From: Nonomuraea antri | GTDB taxonomy: Bacteria; Actinomycetota; Actinomycetes; Streptosporangiales; Streptosporangiaceae | Direction of reading: 5' to 3' | Length of the DNA: 64,000 bases | Assembly: GCF_013283785.1 (NCBI RefSeq) | Contig: NZ_JABCPZ010000022.1 | Location: forward strand, 1-64,000 | Shown: piece by piece, positions 53,642 to 62,523 of the stretch | Layout of the letters: the number at the start of each line of letters is the position of its first letter | How positions within the stretch are numbered: position 1 is the stretch's first letter | Position numbers and translations under genes: made by a program | Notes under the pieces: generated by a model | Seen by the model: only the letters and a program-made list of their open reading frames with translations | Told to the model about the DNA's origin: nothing | Databases searched by the model: none

Positions 53642-54634
53642 ATGGCGCGATGGGCCGAGCGGATCGAGTCGGCGAAATCCTGGGGACGCCGGCGGGTCGA
53701 ACACTGGCGGGTCCGCAGGCCGTTCGTCGACCACTGGATCAGGGCCCTGCAGCGCTACCAGGTCCAGTCGGGCGACCGGCTGGCCGGCGCGGTCACCTAC
53801 TTCGCGTTCCTGTCGTTCTTCCCGCTGATCGCGCTGTCGTACGCGGTGCTCGGGTTCGTGATGGCCAACGACGCCGCGATGACGAAGGCGCTGGAGCGGG
53901 CCATCGAGGAGCGGTTGCCGGGCATCTCCAGCACGCTCGACATAGCGGCCATCGGCAGCGACAAGGAGGTCGCCGGGCTCATCGGTCTGCTCGGCCTGCT
54001 CTACGCCGGTCTCGGCTCGATCGACGCGTTGCGCGGCGCGCTGCGTGAGATCTCGATGACCTCGAACCCGCCGCTCAACTTCGTCCTCGGCAAGCTGCGC
54101 GACCTGGCCGCGCTCGTCCTGTTCGGGGTGACGCTGATCTCGTCGGTGGCGGTCGCCGGGTTCGCCACCACGGCCACCAACGCGGTCATGAACTTCATGT
54201 TCGACAGCACGCCGGTGGTCAACTTCGTGCTGCGGGTGACCGGCATCGTGGCGAGCGTGTCGGCGGACTGGCTGCTGTTCGTGATCATGCTGGCCTGGGT
54301 GGCCAGGATCGGGCAGCCGTTCTGGGTGCTGGCCAAGGGCGCCCTGCTCGGGGCCGTCGGGTTCGGCGTGCTCAAGCAGGCCGCCACGCTGCTGCTCGGG
54401 CACACGCTCAGCAACAACGGCCTGTACGGCACGTTCGCCGTCATCGTCGGGCTGCTGATCTGGATCAACTTCTCGGCCCGGCTGGTGCTCCTGTCGGCGG
54501 CCTGGACGGCGACGGCCGGGTTCGGGCCGCCGCCGGCGCCGTCACCCATCCCGTCCAACGGCGACTCGAACGGCCACGCCGACGGCCACTCGAACGGCCA
54601 CTCGACCGGCGGGAGCCCGAGCTCAGCGGCGTGA
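53642..54634 (+). CDS. YihY/virulence factor BrkB family membrane protein
   Basis: 330 residues with about six membrane segments ([74 protein letters not shown]). It shows the YihY family's [19 protein letters not shown] start region. The C-terminal tail is a low-complexity Asn-Gly-His-Ser repeat (12-bp DNA units tcgaacggccac). Function of the family is uncertain. The ATG is preferred over a GTG at 53633 because of the GGGAG spacing. The end overlaps the convergent carboxypeptidase gene by 12 bases. Confidence 0.9.
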   Translation: MARWAERIESAKSWGRRRVEHWRVRRPFVDHWIRALQRYQVQSGDRLAGAVTYFAFLSFFPLIALSYAVLGFVMANDAAMTKALERAIEERLPGISSTLDIAAIGSDKEVAGLIGLLGLLYAGLGSIDALRGALREISMTSNPPLNFVLGKLRDLAALVLFGVTLISSVAVAGFATTATNAVMNFMFDSTPVVNFVLRVTGIVASVSADWLLFVIMLAWVARIGQPFWVLAKGALLGAVGFGVLKQAATLLLGHTLSNNGLYGTFAVIVGLLIWINFSARLVLLSAAWTATAGFGPPPAPSPIPSNGDSNGHADGHSNGHSTGGSPSSAA

Positions 54635-55723
54635 GCGGCGGCGGATGCCGTAGCCCAGCCACAGCAGCCCGAACAGCAGCCCGCCGCCGATCACGATGGC
54701 GCCCACCGTGCGGGTCGAGTCGGTCTGCTTGGAGGCGGCCGTGTCGAGCAGCGGCGGCGGCTGCTGGGCCGGCGTGACCTTGGTGACCGGCGGCGCGGCA
54801 CGCACGTCGGTCTGGTCGGGCAGCGGGTCGACCAGCGTGCCGACCGGCTGGGCCCGGCCGCGGGCGGCGAAGCCCCAGTCGAGCAGCGAGGCCACCTCGT
54901 CCCAGAAGTAGCCCTCGTGCCGCATGATCGAGACGATGATCGTGTGGCCGCCGCGGGTGGCCGCGCCGACGAAGCTGCCGTGGGCCTTGGACGTCCAGCC
55001 GTTCTTGACGCCGATCATGCCCTTGTACCGGAACAGCAGCTTGTTGTGGTTGCTGATCTGGTAGGTGTTCTTGGGCGCCGGGAAGTTGGCCGTCTTTGTG
55101 CTGATATATCGCCGGAAATCGGGGTTGGCGAGGCCGGCCCGGGCGATGAGCGCCAGGTCGTAGGCCGAACTGCTCTGCCCCGGCTGGTCCAGGCCGCTGG
55201 GCGTCTTGGCCACGGTGTCGTTCGCCTGCAGCCGCTTGGCCTCGGCGTTCATGTCACGCATGGTCTTGGCGACGCCGCCGTTCGCCTCGGCCAGCGCCAT
55301 CGCGGCGTCGTTGCCCGACGACATCATCAGGCCCTTGAACAGGTCGTCCACCTTGTAGGTGACCTTGGGCACCAGGCCGACGGCGGTGCCCTCCTGGTTG
55401 CAGGCGTTGTGGCTGGGCCGGATCTTGCGGTTCTTGTCGAGCTTGGGGATCAGCGTGAGCGCGGTGAGTGACTTGATCGTGCTGGCCGGCAGGTACTTGC
55501 CGTGCGGGTCCTTCGCCGCGAGCACCTGACCCGTGTCGGCGTCGGCGATCACGAACGACGTAGCCTTGGTCTTGGGCGGCGCCTTGACGCCCTGGGGGAG
55601 CACCAGGCCACGGCTGCCCAGCGCCTCTCCGCCGACCGGCGTGGCCGGTGCGGCGGATGCGGTCCCGGTGGTGAGCGTGACCGCCGCGAGAAGTGCCGTG
55701 ATTGGCACGATTTTGGTCCACAT
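54623..55723 (-). CDS. D-alanyl-D-alanine carboxypeptidase (PBP5/DacA type)
   Basis: Trims the terminal D-Ala from peptidoglycan stem peptides outside the membrane, 366 residues. Signal peptide at residues 1-24, the SxxK motif S81-TI-K84, SGN at 136-138, and the third motif as K240-NG where KTG is usual. A C-terminal hydrophobic segment (about 338-357) with a basic tail (GIRRRSRR) anchors it. In Streptomyces coelicolor the homologue SCO4847 sits beside SCO4848, as here. Convergent with yihY and divergent from the small membrane gene. Confidence 0.93.
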   Translation of the reverse strand: MWTKIVPITALLAAVTLTTGTASAAPATPVGGEALGSRGLVLPQGVKAPPKTKATSFVIADADTGQVLAAKDPHGKYLPASTIKSLTALTLIPKLDKNRKIRPSHNACNQEGTAVGLVPKVTYKVDDLFKGLMMSSGNDAAMALAEANGGVAKTMRDMNAEAKRLQANDTVAKTPSGLDQPGQSSSAYDLALIARAGLANPDFRRYISTKTANFPAPKNTYQISNHNKLLFRYKGMIGVKNGWTSKAHGSFVGAATRGGHTIIVSIMRHEGYFWDEVASLLDWGFAARGRAQPVGTLVDPLPDQTDVRAAPPVTKVTPAQQPPPLLDTAASKQTDSTRTVGAIVIGGGLLFGLLWLGYGIRRRSRR

Positions 55724-55806
55724 GGCGGTCTCAGCGTAGCTCTGTGTGAATGCCCATGTGGCGTCACATCCCCCGATGGTTCGCCTTCGATACTGGAGAG
55801 GTAGTT

Positions 55807-56028
55807 ATGTCGCGAAAGATCGCCGGATTCCTCATCCTCCTCGGTCTGTTCATGATCGTTGAGTGGATCAACCTTGGGTTTAACTTGGCCGACGGCCATT
55901 CCACCGGCTTCTACGTCGTCCACGGCGTGCTGATCGCGGTGAACGTCGTGCTGGGGGTGGTGCTGGCGATCATCGGCTGGCGGGGGTTCAGGCGGGGGTT
56001 CAGTGGCCGCAGAGGAGTCGCCGGGTGA
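55807..56028 (+). CDS. SCO4848-like small membrane protein
   Basis: 73 residues with two membrane segments (KIAGFLILLGLFMIVEWI; VVHGVLIAVNVVLGVVLAIIGW) and a basic C-terminus. The size, the DGHSTGFYVVH linker and the position next to the D-Ala-D-Ala carboxypeptidase match the SCO4848 family. The ATG at 55807 has a GGAGAGG ribosome site. The end overlaps the convergent ATP-grasp gene by 29 bases. Function unknown. Confidence 0.82.
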   Translation: MSRKIAGFLILLGLFMIVEWINLGFNLADGHSTGFYVVHGVLIAVNVVLGVVLAIIGWRGFRRGFSGRRGVAG

Positions 56029-57394
56029 GCTCGTGCAACTCGTCCGCCTCTTCGCGTGAGTCGCCGATCGTGGTGAAGCCCAGCTTGCCGTGCTCGGGGA
56101 CGGCGCCGAGCAGGTGGAAGACGTTGCCGGTGCGGCTCTTGGCGTCGAAGCCGATGCCGAGCCGGTCGATCGTCTCGATCACCTCGCCGGGGGCGCGGCC
56201 GCGCAGGCACGCGTCGGCGCAGTTGTCGGTGGCGGTGTAGAACTTGGGCCGGTCGCCGGACATGAGGAGCCCGGTGTCCGGGTCGTAGCTGGCGCCGGTG
56301 GTCATGACCGCGGCGCCGAACGGGTGCGTGGTGCCGCCGATCCGCAGGTTGATCTCGCAGAGCAGGGCGGCGTAGCCGGCGTCGGTCTTGAGCGCGAAGA
56401 AGTCCATCCCGAACAGGCCGACCACCCCCCGGCCCGCCAGGATCTCGGCGATCCTGGTGGCCGAGGCGCCCACCTCGGCTCGGTACTCGGGCGCGGCGGG
56501 GAACGTGCAGCCCTGGTAGACGTCCTGGTTGGCGCCGCCCAGCAGCTGGTCGTGGGTGGCCAGCACCTCGGCGTGACCGCCGGGCGTGATCTTGGCCAGC
56601 GCGCTGGGGTAGTACAGCGGCCGGTGCTCGATGAACTCCTCGACCACCGCGCCGCGTTCGCGGATCTTGCCGGAGAAGCTGGTCCAGTTCTCGCCCGCGG
56701 CCGAGAATCTGGTCAGCGACCTGTCGGCCTTGGTGACGATGGCGTTGCCCAGGCCGGAGTAGCCGTCGTTCAGCTTGACGATCACCCGCTCGCCGGGCAG
56801 GGAGTCGATGGCCTCGTCGATCTCGACCAGCGTGCGGATGTCGCTGTACCCGCGCGCCATGGGCACGCCGGCCTCCCTGCCGACCTCGCGGGAACCGCTC
56901 TTGGAGCCGTAATACGACAGGGACGTGGCGGGGCCGTAGATGGGGACGTTGAGTAGCGAGGCGAGCTCCTCCTCCAGCTCGCTGAGCACGAAGGGCACCA
57001 GGAAGGCGTCCTGGCCGTCGATCGCCGAGCGTAACCGCTCCATCGCGTCGGGACGGGAGAGCAGCGTCCTGGTCAGCGGCTGGGACCAGGGGTCGTCGAG
57101 CGTGATGAGCTCCAGTCGCTTGGCGGCGTCGTCGGGGTCGGGGAGGAAGGAGAAGTAGTAGTCGATGATGTCCGGATCGATGGGCGCGGAGGAGAGGTAG
57201 ACCACCTTGATCCCGGGTTGGCGAAGTGTGAGGAGCAGGAAGAGCAGGCGCTCCTCGTACGACCTGGCTCCCTTGATGCGCCGTAGTTCGTCCTGCGGAA
57301 GAGAGAGCGAGGGCACGACCACCAGGGTCCCCTCGCCCGGCTCGAAGATGCTCAACCTGGCATACTTCTCCCCGAACGGGATATTAGTGATCAT
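56000..57394 (-). CDS. ATP-grasp peptide ligase, PGM1-related
   Basis: 464 residues. The N-terminal part (TLVVVPSLSLPQDELRRIKG, YEERLLFLLL, FSFLPDP) and the ATP-grasp body (ERVIVKLNDGYSGLGNAIVT, RGAVVEEFIEHR, FGMDFFALKTDAG, LLCEINLRIGGTTHP with metal-binding E and N) match proteins related to PGM1, the peptide ligase of pheganomycin synthesis. It likely couples a carboxylate to an amine with ATP, but the substrates are unknown. No peptide precursor or other biosynthetic gene is adjacent. The ATG at 57394 lacks a ribosome site, so the start is less certain or the message is leaderless. Confidence 0.85.
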   Translation of the reverse strand: MITNIPFGEKYARLSIFEPGEGTLVVVPSLSLPQDELRRIKGARSYEERLLFLLLTLRQPGIKVVYLSSAPIDPDIIDYYFSFLPDPDDAAKRLELITLDDPWSQPLTRTLLSRPDAMERLRSAIDGQDAFLVPFVLSELEEELASLLNVPIYGPATSLSYYGSKSGSREVGREAGVPMARGYSDIRTLVEIDEAIDSLPGERVIVKLNDGYSGLGNAIVTKADRSLTRFSAAGENWTSFSGKIRERGAVVEEFIEHRPLYYPSALAKITPGGHAEVLATHDQLLGGANQDVYQGCTFPAAPEYRAEVGASATRIAEILAGRGVVGLFGMDFFALKTDAGYAALLCEINLRIGGTTHPFGAAVMTTGASYDPDTGLLMSGDRPKFYTATDNCADACLRGRAPGEVIETIDRLGIGFDAKSRTGNVFHLLGAVPEHGKLGFTTIGDSREEADELHELTRRLLCGH

Positions 57395-57884
57395 ATAGCG
57401 AGTGAAACACGCATTCTTCTCAAATGCAGCCAGCGTCGAAGTGTGATGACCATGACAGAAGGTGACAGGATTGGAAATGGCAGATGACGTTTGGACCTGG
57501 CGACTTCGGGTCACCATCTAATGATCCCTTGTGACTATTTCCGGACCAGGCCGATGCTCACCTAACGTGACGACCTGCGATTACGGGCATGCCGTCGACT
57601 AACTTTCGGTGTAGTTGTCGGCGCGACAGCCCAGCGGAGCGATAAAGTCGAAGCATCGCCATCGGGCTCACGGCCAACCCGCCGTGCTCGTGGACTGCAC
57701 AAGTTCACCGGCTATCGATGAACGCAGAGCCCGTGCTGACGATCTCGCACACCAAACCAGTGGGTGTGGCTTTTTCGATTCACCGAGCGGCCGCTCCGAC
57801 CGGGCGGGCACGCGGGACAGAGGACTTACAGGCGCCGCGACGGTGAGTAGATGGAGACGCGGCATCGGACGGGATGGTGACTTG
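57395..57884. other. 490-bp gap with hairpins and no convincing gene
   Basis: Divergent gap between the ATP-grasp gene and the M20 amidohydrolase gene. The in-frame upstream extension of the amidohydrolase has atypical codon use (low GC in third positions) and is rejected. Structures seen: a TGTCG-GCG-CGACA hairpin at 57616-57628 and a terminator-like hairpin with T5 at 57748-57775. The unusual length and lower GC suggest a long leader or a small RNA. Confidence 0.5.
57748..57775 (+). terminator. Terminator-like hairpin in the leader of the M20 gene
   Basis: CACACC (57748-57753) and GGTGTG (57763-57768) pair around a 9-base loop, followed by GC and TTTTT. It lies 110 bases upstream of the start at 57885, on the same strand, so it could attenuate that gene or end a small RNA. 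Confidence 0.4.
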
Positions 57885-59111
57885 ATGCGGGGACGTGAGC
57901 TGCGGGGGGAACTCGACGCGTTCCTGGCGGAGACCGAGCAGGATCTCGTGGCGTTCCGCCGCGACCTGCACATGCACCCAGAGCTGGCCTTCGCCGAATA
58001 CCGCACGACGCAGCGGCTGGCCGAGCGGCTCGAAGCCGCCGGGCTCACCCCTTCGGTACTGCCGCGCGGCACCGGGATCATCTGTGACGTGGGCAGCGGC
58101 GACGGGCCGACCGTGGCGCTGCGGGCCGACCTCGACGCGCTGCCGCTGCAGGACGAGAAGGACGTCCCGTACCGCTCGACCGTGCCGGGCGCCTGTCACG
58201 CCTGCGGCCACGACGTGCACACCACGATCCTGCTCGGCACCTCGATCTTCCTGGCCCAGCAGGCCGCGGCCGGCCTGCTGCCCGGCCGGGTCCGCCTGAT
58301 CTTCCAGCCCGCCGAGGAACTGCCCGGCGGCGCGCTGGAGGTCATGGCGCAGGGCGGCATCAGCGGCGTCGACCGCATCTTCGGCCTGCACTGCGACCCG
58401 CGGCTCGACGTCGGCCAGCTCGGGCTCAGGGCCGGGCCCATCACCTCGGCCTGCGACAAGCTGGTCGTCCGGGTCTCCGGGCCCGGCGGTCACACCGCGC
58501 GTCCGCACCTGACCGCCGACCTGGTCTTCGCGCTGGCCAAGATTCTCACCGAGCTGCCCGCCGCGCTGTCGCGCCGGGTCGACCCGCGCTCGTCGCTCAG
58601 CCTGGTCTGGGGCCGGGTGGCGGCCGGGTCCGCGGCCAACGCCATCCCCGACGACGGCGTCGCCGAAGGCACGATCCGCTGCCTCGACGAGGAGGCCTGG
58701 CACGCCGCGCCCGACCTGATCAAGGCGCTGCTGGAGTCGGTGGCCGGGGCGTACGGCGTCGAGGCCGCGATGGAGTACACGCGCGGCGTGCCGCCGGTGG
58801 TCAACGACGAGGTCAGCGTGGAGATGCTGGCCGAGGCCGCGGAGCGGGCGCTGGGCGCGGGAGCCGTGGCGCCCACGCCGCAGTCGCTCGGCGGGGAGGA
58901 CTTCGCCTGGTACCTGGAGTCGATCCCGGGGGCGTTCGCCCGGCTCGGCACGCGTTCGCCCGACGGCGCGATCCACGACATCCACCAGGGCACGTTCGAC
59001 GTGGACGAGCGGGCGATCGGCATGGGCGTGCGCGTCATGGCCGCGACCGCGCTGACCGCCCTGTGGGGCGCGCCGCTCTCCGACCCGATGACCGCGCTGT
59101 CCAACCCCTGA
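57885..59111 (+). CDS. M20 family amidohydrolase (IAA-amino acid hydrolase-like)
   Basis: Metal-dependent amidohydrolase of the M20D group, 408 residues, no signal peptide. Motifs are FRRDLHMHPELAF, the metal-binding ACGHDVHTT and QPAEELPGG, the dimerisation-lid GPGGHTARPH, and GGEDFAWYL near the end. Enzymes of this group hydrolyse N-acyl amino acids or related amides. The exact substrate cannot be read. ATG at 57885 chosen from family alignment. It ends next to a hairpin shared with the convergent peptidase gene. Confidence 0.93.
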   Translation: MRGRELRGELDAFLAETEQDLVAFRRDLHMHPELAFAEYRTTQRLAERLEAAGLTPSVLPRGTGIICDVGSGDGPTVALRADLDALPLQDEKDVPYRSTVPGACHACGHDVHTTILLGTSIFLAQQAAAGLLPGRVRLIFQPAEELPGGALEVMAQGGISGVDRIFGLHCDPRLDVGQLGLRAGPITSACDKLVVRVSGPGGHTARPHLTADLVFALAKILTELPAALSRRVDPRSSLSLVWGRVAAGSAANAIPDDGVAEGTIRCLDEEAWHAAPDLIKALLESVAGAYGVEAAMEYTRGVPPVVNDEVSVEMLAEAAERALGAGAVAPTPQSLGGEDFAWYLESIPGAFARLGTRSPDGAIHDIHQGTFDVDERAIGMGVRVMAATALTALWGAPLSDPMTALSNP

Positions 59112-59118
59112 CCCTCGA

Positions 59119-59148
59119 TGGGCCGCACACCGCCCGGCGTGCGGCCCA
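59119..59148. terminator. Bidirectional hairpin between convergent genes
   Basis: TGGGCCGCAC (59119-59128) and GTGCGGCCCA (59139-59148) are perfect 10-bp arms with a 10-base loop, between the M20 stop (59111) and the X-Pro peptidase stop (59157). Confidence 0.75.
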
Positions 59149-59156
59149 CCGTCAGG

Positions 59157-61046
59157 TCAGAGCAGCCGGCCGAAGACGACGGGCAGCTTGAGCGCCGAGC
59201 GTCCCGGATTCACCGTGATCTCGGTGCCGGGCGGGTAGCGCAGCGTGTAGTCGAAGTCGGTCGAGATGATCACCACGCCCAGCCGGTGTCCCTTCTTGAA
59301 CAGGTAGTCCTGCGGCTGGAAGTCCCAGGAGAAGGTGTACTCCTTGCCGGGACGCAGCCGTTCGGTGCGGTCGTCGCGGTGCCGGTTGCGCACGTCCAGC
59401 CAGCCCCTGGTGACGATCTTGAAGTCCGTGGTCGACGTGCCGAGCTGCCGCAGTGTCGTGCAGCCGGTGTCACCCGGGATCCCCTGGCCGTAGCAGTAGT
59501 TCTGGCCGGTCGACAGCAGCCGGCCGTCGAAACGCGTGTCCGTGCCGTAGTCCACCAGCAACGCCGTCAGGTACGGCGACGCGCCGTCCTTCAGCGAGGC
59601 CCGCAGCGAGATCGTCGGCGTGCCGGAGATCCGCACGTCGGCGGGCAGCGGATCGGTCAGGTACGCCAGCCGGTTGGGGTCGGCGGCCGGGGCCGACTCC
59701 GCCAGCTGCTCGGCGGTCCGCGTCTTCTGGTCGACGAACGACTCCCTGGGCGACAGCGGGCGCGGCAGCAGGCTCAGCCTCGATCCCGAACCCAGCCAGA
59801 GCGGCACCGGCGCGGCCCCGGGCAGCGGCCACGAGGCGTGCTGGGCCCACTGGCCGACCCCGATCTCCACGTCGGCCTGCGGCTCGCGCATGATCCCCGA
59901 GTCGATGCCGTACAGCCAGTGGTCGAACCAGCCGTGCAGCTGGCGCAGCCACTCGACGGTACGCAGGCTGAAGGGGTTCATGTGGGAGCCCTGGTGCAGC
60001 CAGATCTTGCGCGGCACGTGCCGCTTGGACAGGGCGTACCACCACTGGGCGGCCTGCTTGGTCTTGACGTTCCAGTCGTTGAGCCCGTGCACCAGGAAGA
60101 CGCTGGCCTTCACCTTGCCGACGTCGTTGAGGTAGTTGCGGGCGTCCCAGAACGGGCTGTAGTCGCCGCTGATGCGGTCCTGGTCCCTGGTGAGCCCGTC
60201 CATCACCGAGCCGCACACCTCGGCGCCCCGGTCGCGGGTCAGCACGTACTTGGCCAGCACGTCGGCGTCCTCGCCCTGGAAGCCGCCGGGCGCCAGCACG
60301 CCGCCGTTGGCCCGGTAGTAGTCGTACCAGGAGGAGATCGCGGCGATGGGCACGATCGTCTCCAGGCCCTCGACGCCGGTCGAGGCGACCGCGTTGGGCA
60401 GCGTGCCGTTGTAGGAGACGCCGATCATGCCGACCTTGCCGGTCGACCAGGTGGCCTCGACCGGGTTGCCCTGGGTGTCGAAGCCCCTGGCGCGGCCGTT
60501 GAGCCAGTCGATGGCGGCCTTCGGCCCGGCCGTCTCGTTGCGGTCGCCGGTCGTCGGACAGCCGGTGGCGCGGCCGCTGCCCAGGTTCTCCACCAGGGCG
60601 ATCGCGTAGCCGCGGGGCAGGAAGTAGTTGTCGTAGTAGCTGTCGAAGGGTTCGCTGGCGAGCTTGTCGTTGCTCAGCGCGAACATGGTGGGCAACGGGA
60701 CGCCGTTCTCGTCCACGTCGACCGGATGGTTGGCCACGTCGTTGCCCGGCCGGTAGTACGGGCTGGCCTCCATGATGACCGGGACCTTCAGTCCCTGGTC
60801 GGTCTCCTTGGGCCGGAGGATGTCCACCGCCACCCGGTCGGCCTGGCCGTCGTTGTCGCTGTCGGTTCCCGCGACCTCGACGAAGACGGTCTGCCTGACG
60901 GCGTCGGCCCGCGAGAACACGGGCTGGGTGGCGTTGTTCTCGACCTTGATGGCCGGGTCTGCATGGGCGTGGGCGGGCGCGGTGCCGCTCAGCGCCGCGA
61001 TGATGATCGCGGCCAGCGGCACGGCGAGTGCCTTCCGAGGGTGCAT
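59157..61046 (-). CDS. Secreted X-Pro dipeptidyl-peptidase-like hydrolase (S15/CocE family)
   Basis: 629 residues. Signal peptide at about residues 1-28 (ending PAHAHA). The alpha/beta-hydrolase domain has the nucleophile S211 in GVSYNG, an acid loop GLNDWNVK and a His in HQGSHMN. A C-terminal jelly-roll domain (PGKEYTFSWDFQPQDYLFKKGHRLGVVI) is typical of X-Pro dipeptidyl-peptidases and CocE-type esterases. The protein should be exported and take Xaa-Pro dipeptides from peptides. Start at 61046 has GGAG upstream; an in-frame extension to 61100 is rejected. The gene is divergent from the BMP lipoprotein across a 287-bp gap in which I see no gene. Confidence 0.92.
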   Translation of the reverse strand: MHPRKALAVPLAAIIIAALSGTAPAHAHADPAIKVENNATQPVFSRADAVRQTVFVEVAGTDSDNDGQADRVAVDILRPKETDQGLKVPVIMEASPYYRPGNDVANHPVDVDENGVPLPTMFALSNDKLASEPFDSYYDNYFLPRGYAIALVENLGSGRATGCPTTGDRNETAGPKAAIDWLNGRARGFDTQGNPVEATWSTGKVGMIGVSYNGTLPNAVASTGVEGLETIVPIAAISSWYDYYRANGGVLAPGGFQGEDADVLAKYVLTRDRGAEVCGSVMDGLTRDQDRISGDYSPFWDARNYLNDVGKVKASVFLVHGLNDWNVKTKQAAQWWYALSKRHVPRKIWLHQGSHMNPFSLRTVEWLRQLHGWFDHWLYGIDSGIMREPQADVEIGVGQWAQHASWPLPGAAPVPLWLGSGSRLSLLPRPLSPRESFVDQKTRTAEQLAESAPAADPNRLAYLTDPLPADVRISGTPTISLRASLKDGASPYLTALLVDYGTDTRFDGRLLSTGQNYCYGQGIPGDTGCTTLRQLGTSTTDFKIVTRGWLDVRNRHRDDRTERLRPGKEYTFSWDFQPQDYLFKKGHRLGVVIISTDFDYTLRYPPGTEITVNPGRSALKLPVVFGRLL

Positions 61047-61333
61047 GCGGGCTCCGATACGAAATTTCCACCTTCGATGGGAATCTCTGCCAAGATCCAC
61101 CCGTCGGCAAGGGGGCAGGGCCTACCAAAGTTGGGCAAAATTTTCCGAGCCGCCCTGCGGCGTTCTCCGTCAGATCCAGGTCACGGACGTGCCTGATGTC
61201 GATAACGGAGCGGTTGCGACCCTGTGCGCCGGTTTGGTGCGCCCTGGCCAACCAACTACCTTTCGTGCAGGTGCCGTACGTTTCTTCGCGCCTGCGATGA
61301 AGTTCGACGGCGGGGAAATGGAAGGGAGTCGAC

Positions 61334-62413
61334 TTGCTCAGCAAGCGATTCAGCAGGGTGGCGGTCGGCTCGGTAGCCGGCGTCATGCTCATGGCGGCCG
61401 CGGCGTGTGGCGGCGGCAGCAGCAACACTGGTGGGGAAGCCACGACCAGCGCGGCGCCGGACGCCGGCGCCAGCAGCGAAGCCCCCAAGGGGGCCCTCAA
61501 GATCGGTCTCGCCTTCGACATCGGCGGCCGCGGCGACAAGTCGTTCAACGACGCCGCCTACGCGGGCCTGGAGAAGGCCAAGACCGAGCTGGGTGCGGAG
61601 ATCAAGGACCTCAGCCCGGCCTCCGACGGCTCGAACCGCGGCGACCTGCTGCGCCAGCTCGCCGACGCGGGCTACAACCCGATCATCGGTGTCGGCTTCG
61701 CCTACGGCGACGACATCAAGAAGGTCGCCACGGAGAACCCGGACATTCAGTTCGCGGTCGTGGACTCGGCCTCCAACGCCCCGAACGTGACCGGCCTGCT
61801 GTTCGCCGAGGAGCAGGGCTCCTACCTGGCGGGCGTCGCGGCGGCCACCAAGGCCAAGAGCGGCCACGTCGGCTTCGTCGGCGGTGTCGAGAACGACCTG
61901 ATCAAGAAGTTCCAGGCGGGCTTCGAGGCGGGCGTGAAGTCGGTCAAGGCCGACGCCAAGATCGACGTCAAGTACCTCACGCCCGACGGCGACTTCTCCG
62001 GCTTCAAGGCCCCCGACAAGGGCAAGGTCGCGGCCGAGAAGATGTTCCAGGACGGCGCGGAAATCGTCTACCACGCCTCCGGTGACTCCGGTCTGGGCGT
62101 GTTCCAGGCGGCCGCCGCGGCCGGCAAGAAGGCCATCGGCGTCGACTCCGACCAGCGCCAGACGGTCAAGGAGACCGACCTGCAGTCGGTCATCATGACC
62201 TCGATGCTCAAGCGCGTCGACGTCGGCGTGTTCGAGTTCATCAAGGCGTTCCAGGGTGGCGCCAAGGGCGGCAGCAACGTCGTCTACGACCTCAAGGTCG
62301 ACGGCGTGGGCCTGTCCACCACCGGTGGCGAGATCGACGACATCAAGGACAAGATCGACGCTGCCAAGAAGGACATCGTCGACGGCAAAATCACGGTTCC
62401 GTCCAAGCCGTAA
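61334..62413 (+). CDS. BMP-family ABC substrate-binding lipoprotein
   Basis: Binding protein of the Med/BmpA (PnrA-like) type, 359 residues, which usually brings in nucleosides. Signal peptide with lipobox AAAAC, Cys at residue 25, then a Ser/Ala/Gly linker. The domain starts at KIGLAFDIGGRGDKSFNDAA and shows the family's GVGFAYGDDI, VGFVGGVEND and IGVDSDQRQT. The start is a TTG at 61334 with GAAGGGAG at good spacing; no in-frame ATG fits. A hairpin and then the ATPase gene follow. Confidence 0.92.
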   Translation: MLSKRFSRVAVGSVAGVMLMAAAACGGGSSNTGGEATTSAAPDAGASSEAPKGALKIGLAFDIGGRGDKSFNDAAYAGLEKAKTELGAEIKDLSPASDGSNRGDLLRQLADAGYNPIIGVGFAYGDDIKKVATENPDIQFAVVDSASNAPNVTGLLFAEEQGSYLAGVAAATKAKSGHVGFVGGVENDLIKKFQAGFEAGVKSVKADAKIDVKYLTPDGDFSGFKAPDKGKVAAEKMFQDGAEIVYHASGDSGLGVFQAAAAAGKKAIGVDSDQRQTVKETDLQSVIMTSMLKRVDVGVFEFIKAFQGGAKGGSNVVYDLKVDGVGLSTTGGEIDDIKDKIDAAKKDIVDGKITVPSKP

Positions 62414-62436
62414 TCTGGGTAGGAACGACGATTGAG

Positions 62437-62461
62437 GGCCCGGAGTCCCGCACTTCGGGCC
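62437..62461 (+). terminator. Hairpin between the BMP lipoprotein and ATPase genes
   Basis: GGCCCGGAGT (62437-62446) and ACTTCGGGCC (62452-62461) pair at 9 of 10 positions with one wobble around a CCCGC loop, followed by TTCTGTCTT. Partial termination here would give more binding protein than transporter, as is common in importer operons. Confidence 0.65.
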
Positions 62462-62523
62462 TTCTGTCTTATCTGCTTGGCTTCAACAACGCCTGGCTTC
62501 AGGAAGAGGCGAAATGAGCGACC

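Noticed and set aside
54540-54620. 12-bp repeats at the 3' end of yihY as a functional repeat locus
   Set aside because: They only encode a low-complexity Asn-Gly-His-Ser tail, common in disordered C-termini; no further signal.
57615-57884. N-terminal extension of the M20 amidohydrolase
   Set aside because: Codon use is unlike the gene body, the residues match nothing, and the family starts near residue 1 of the 57885 version.
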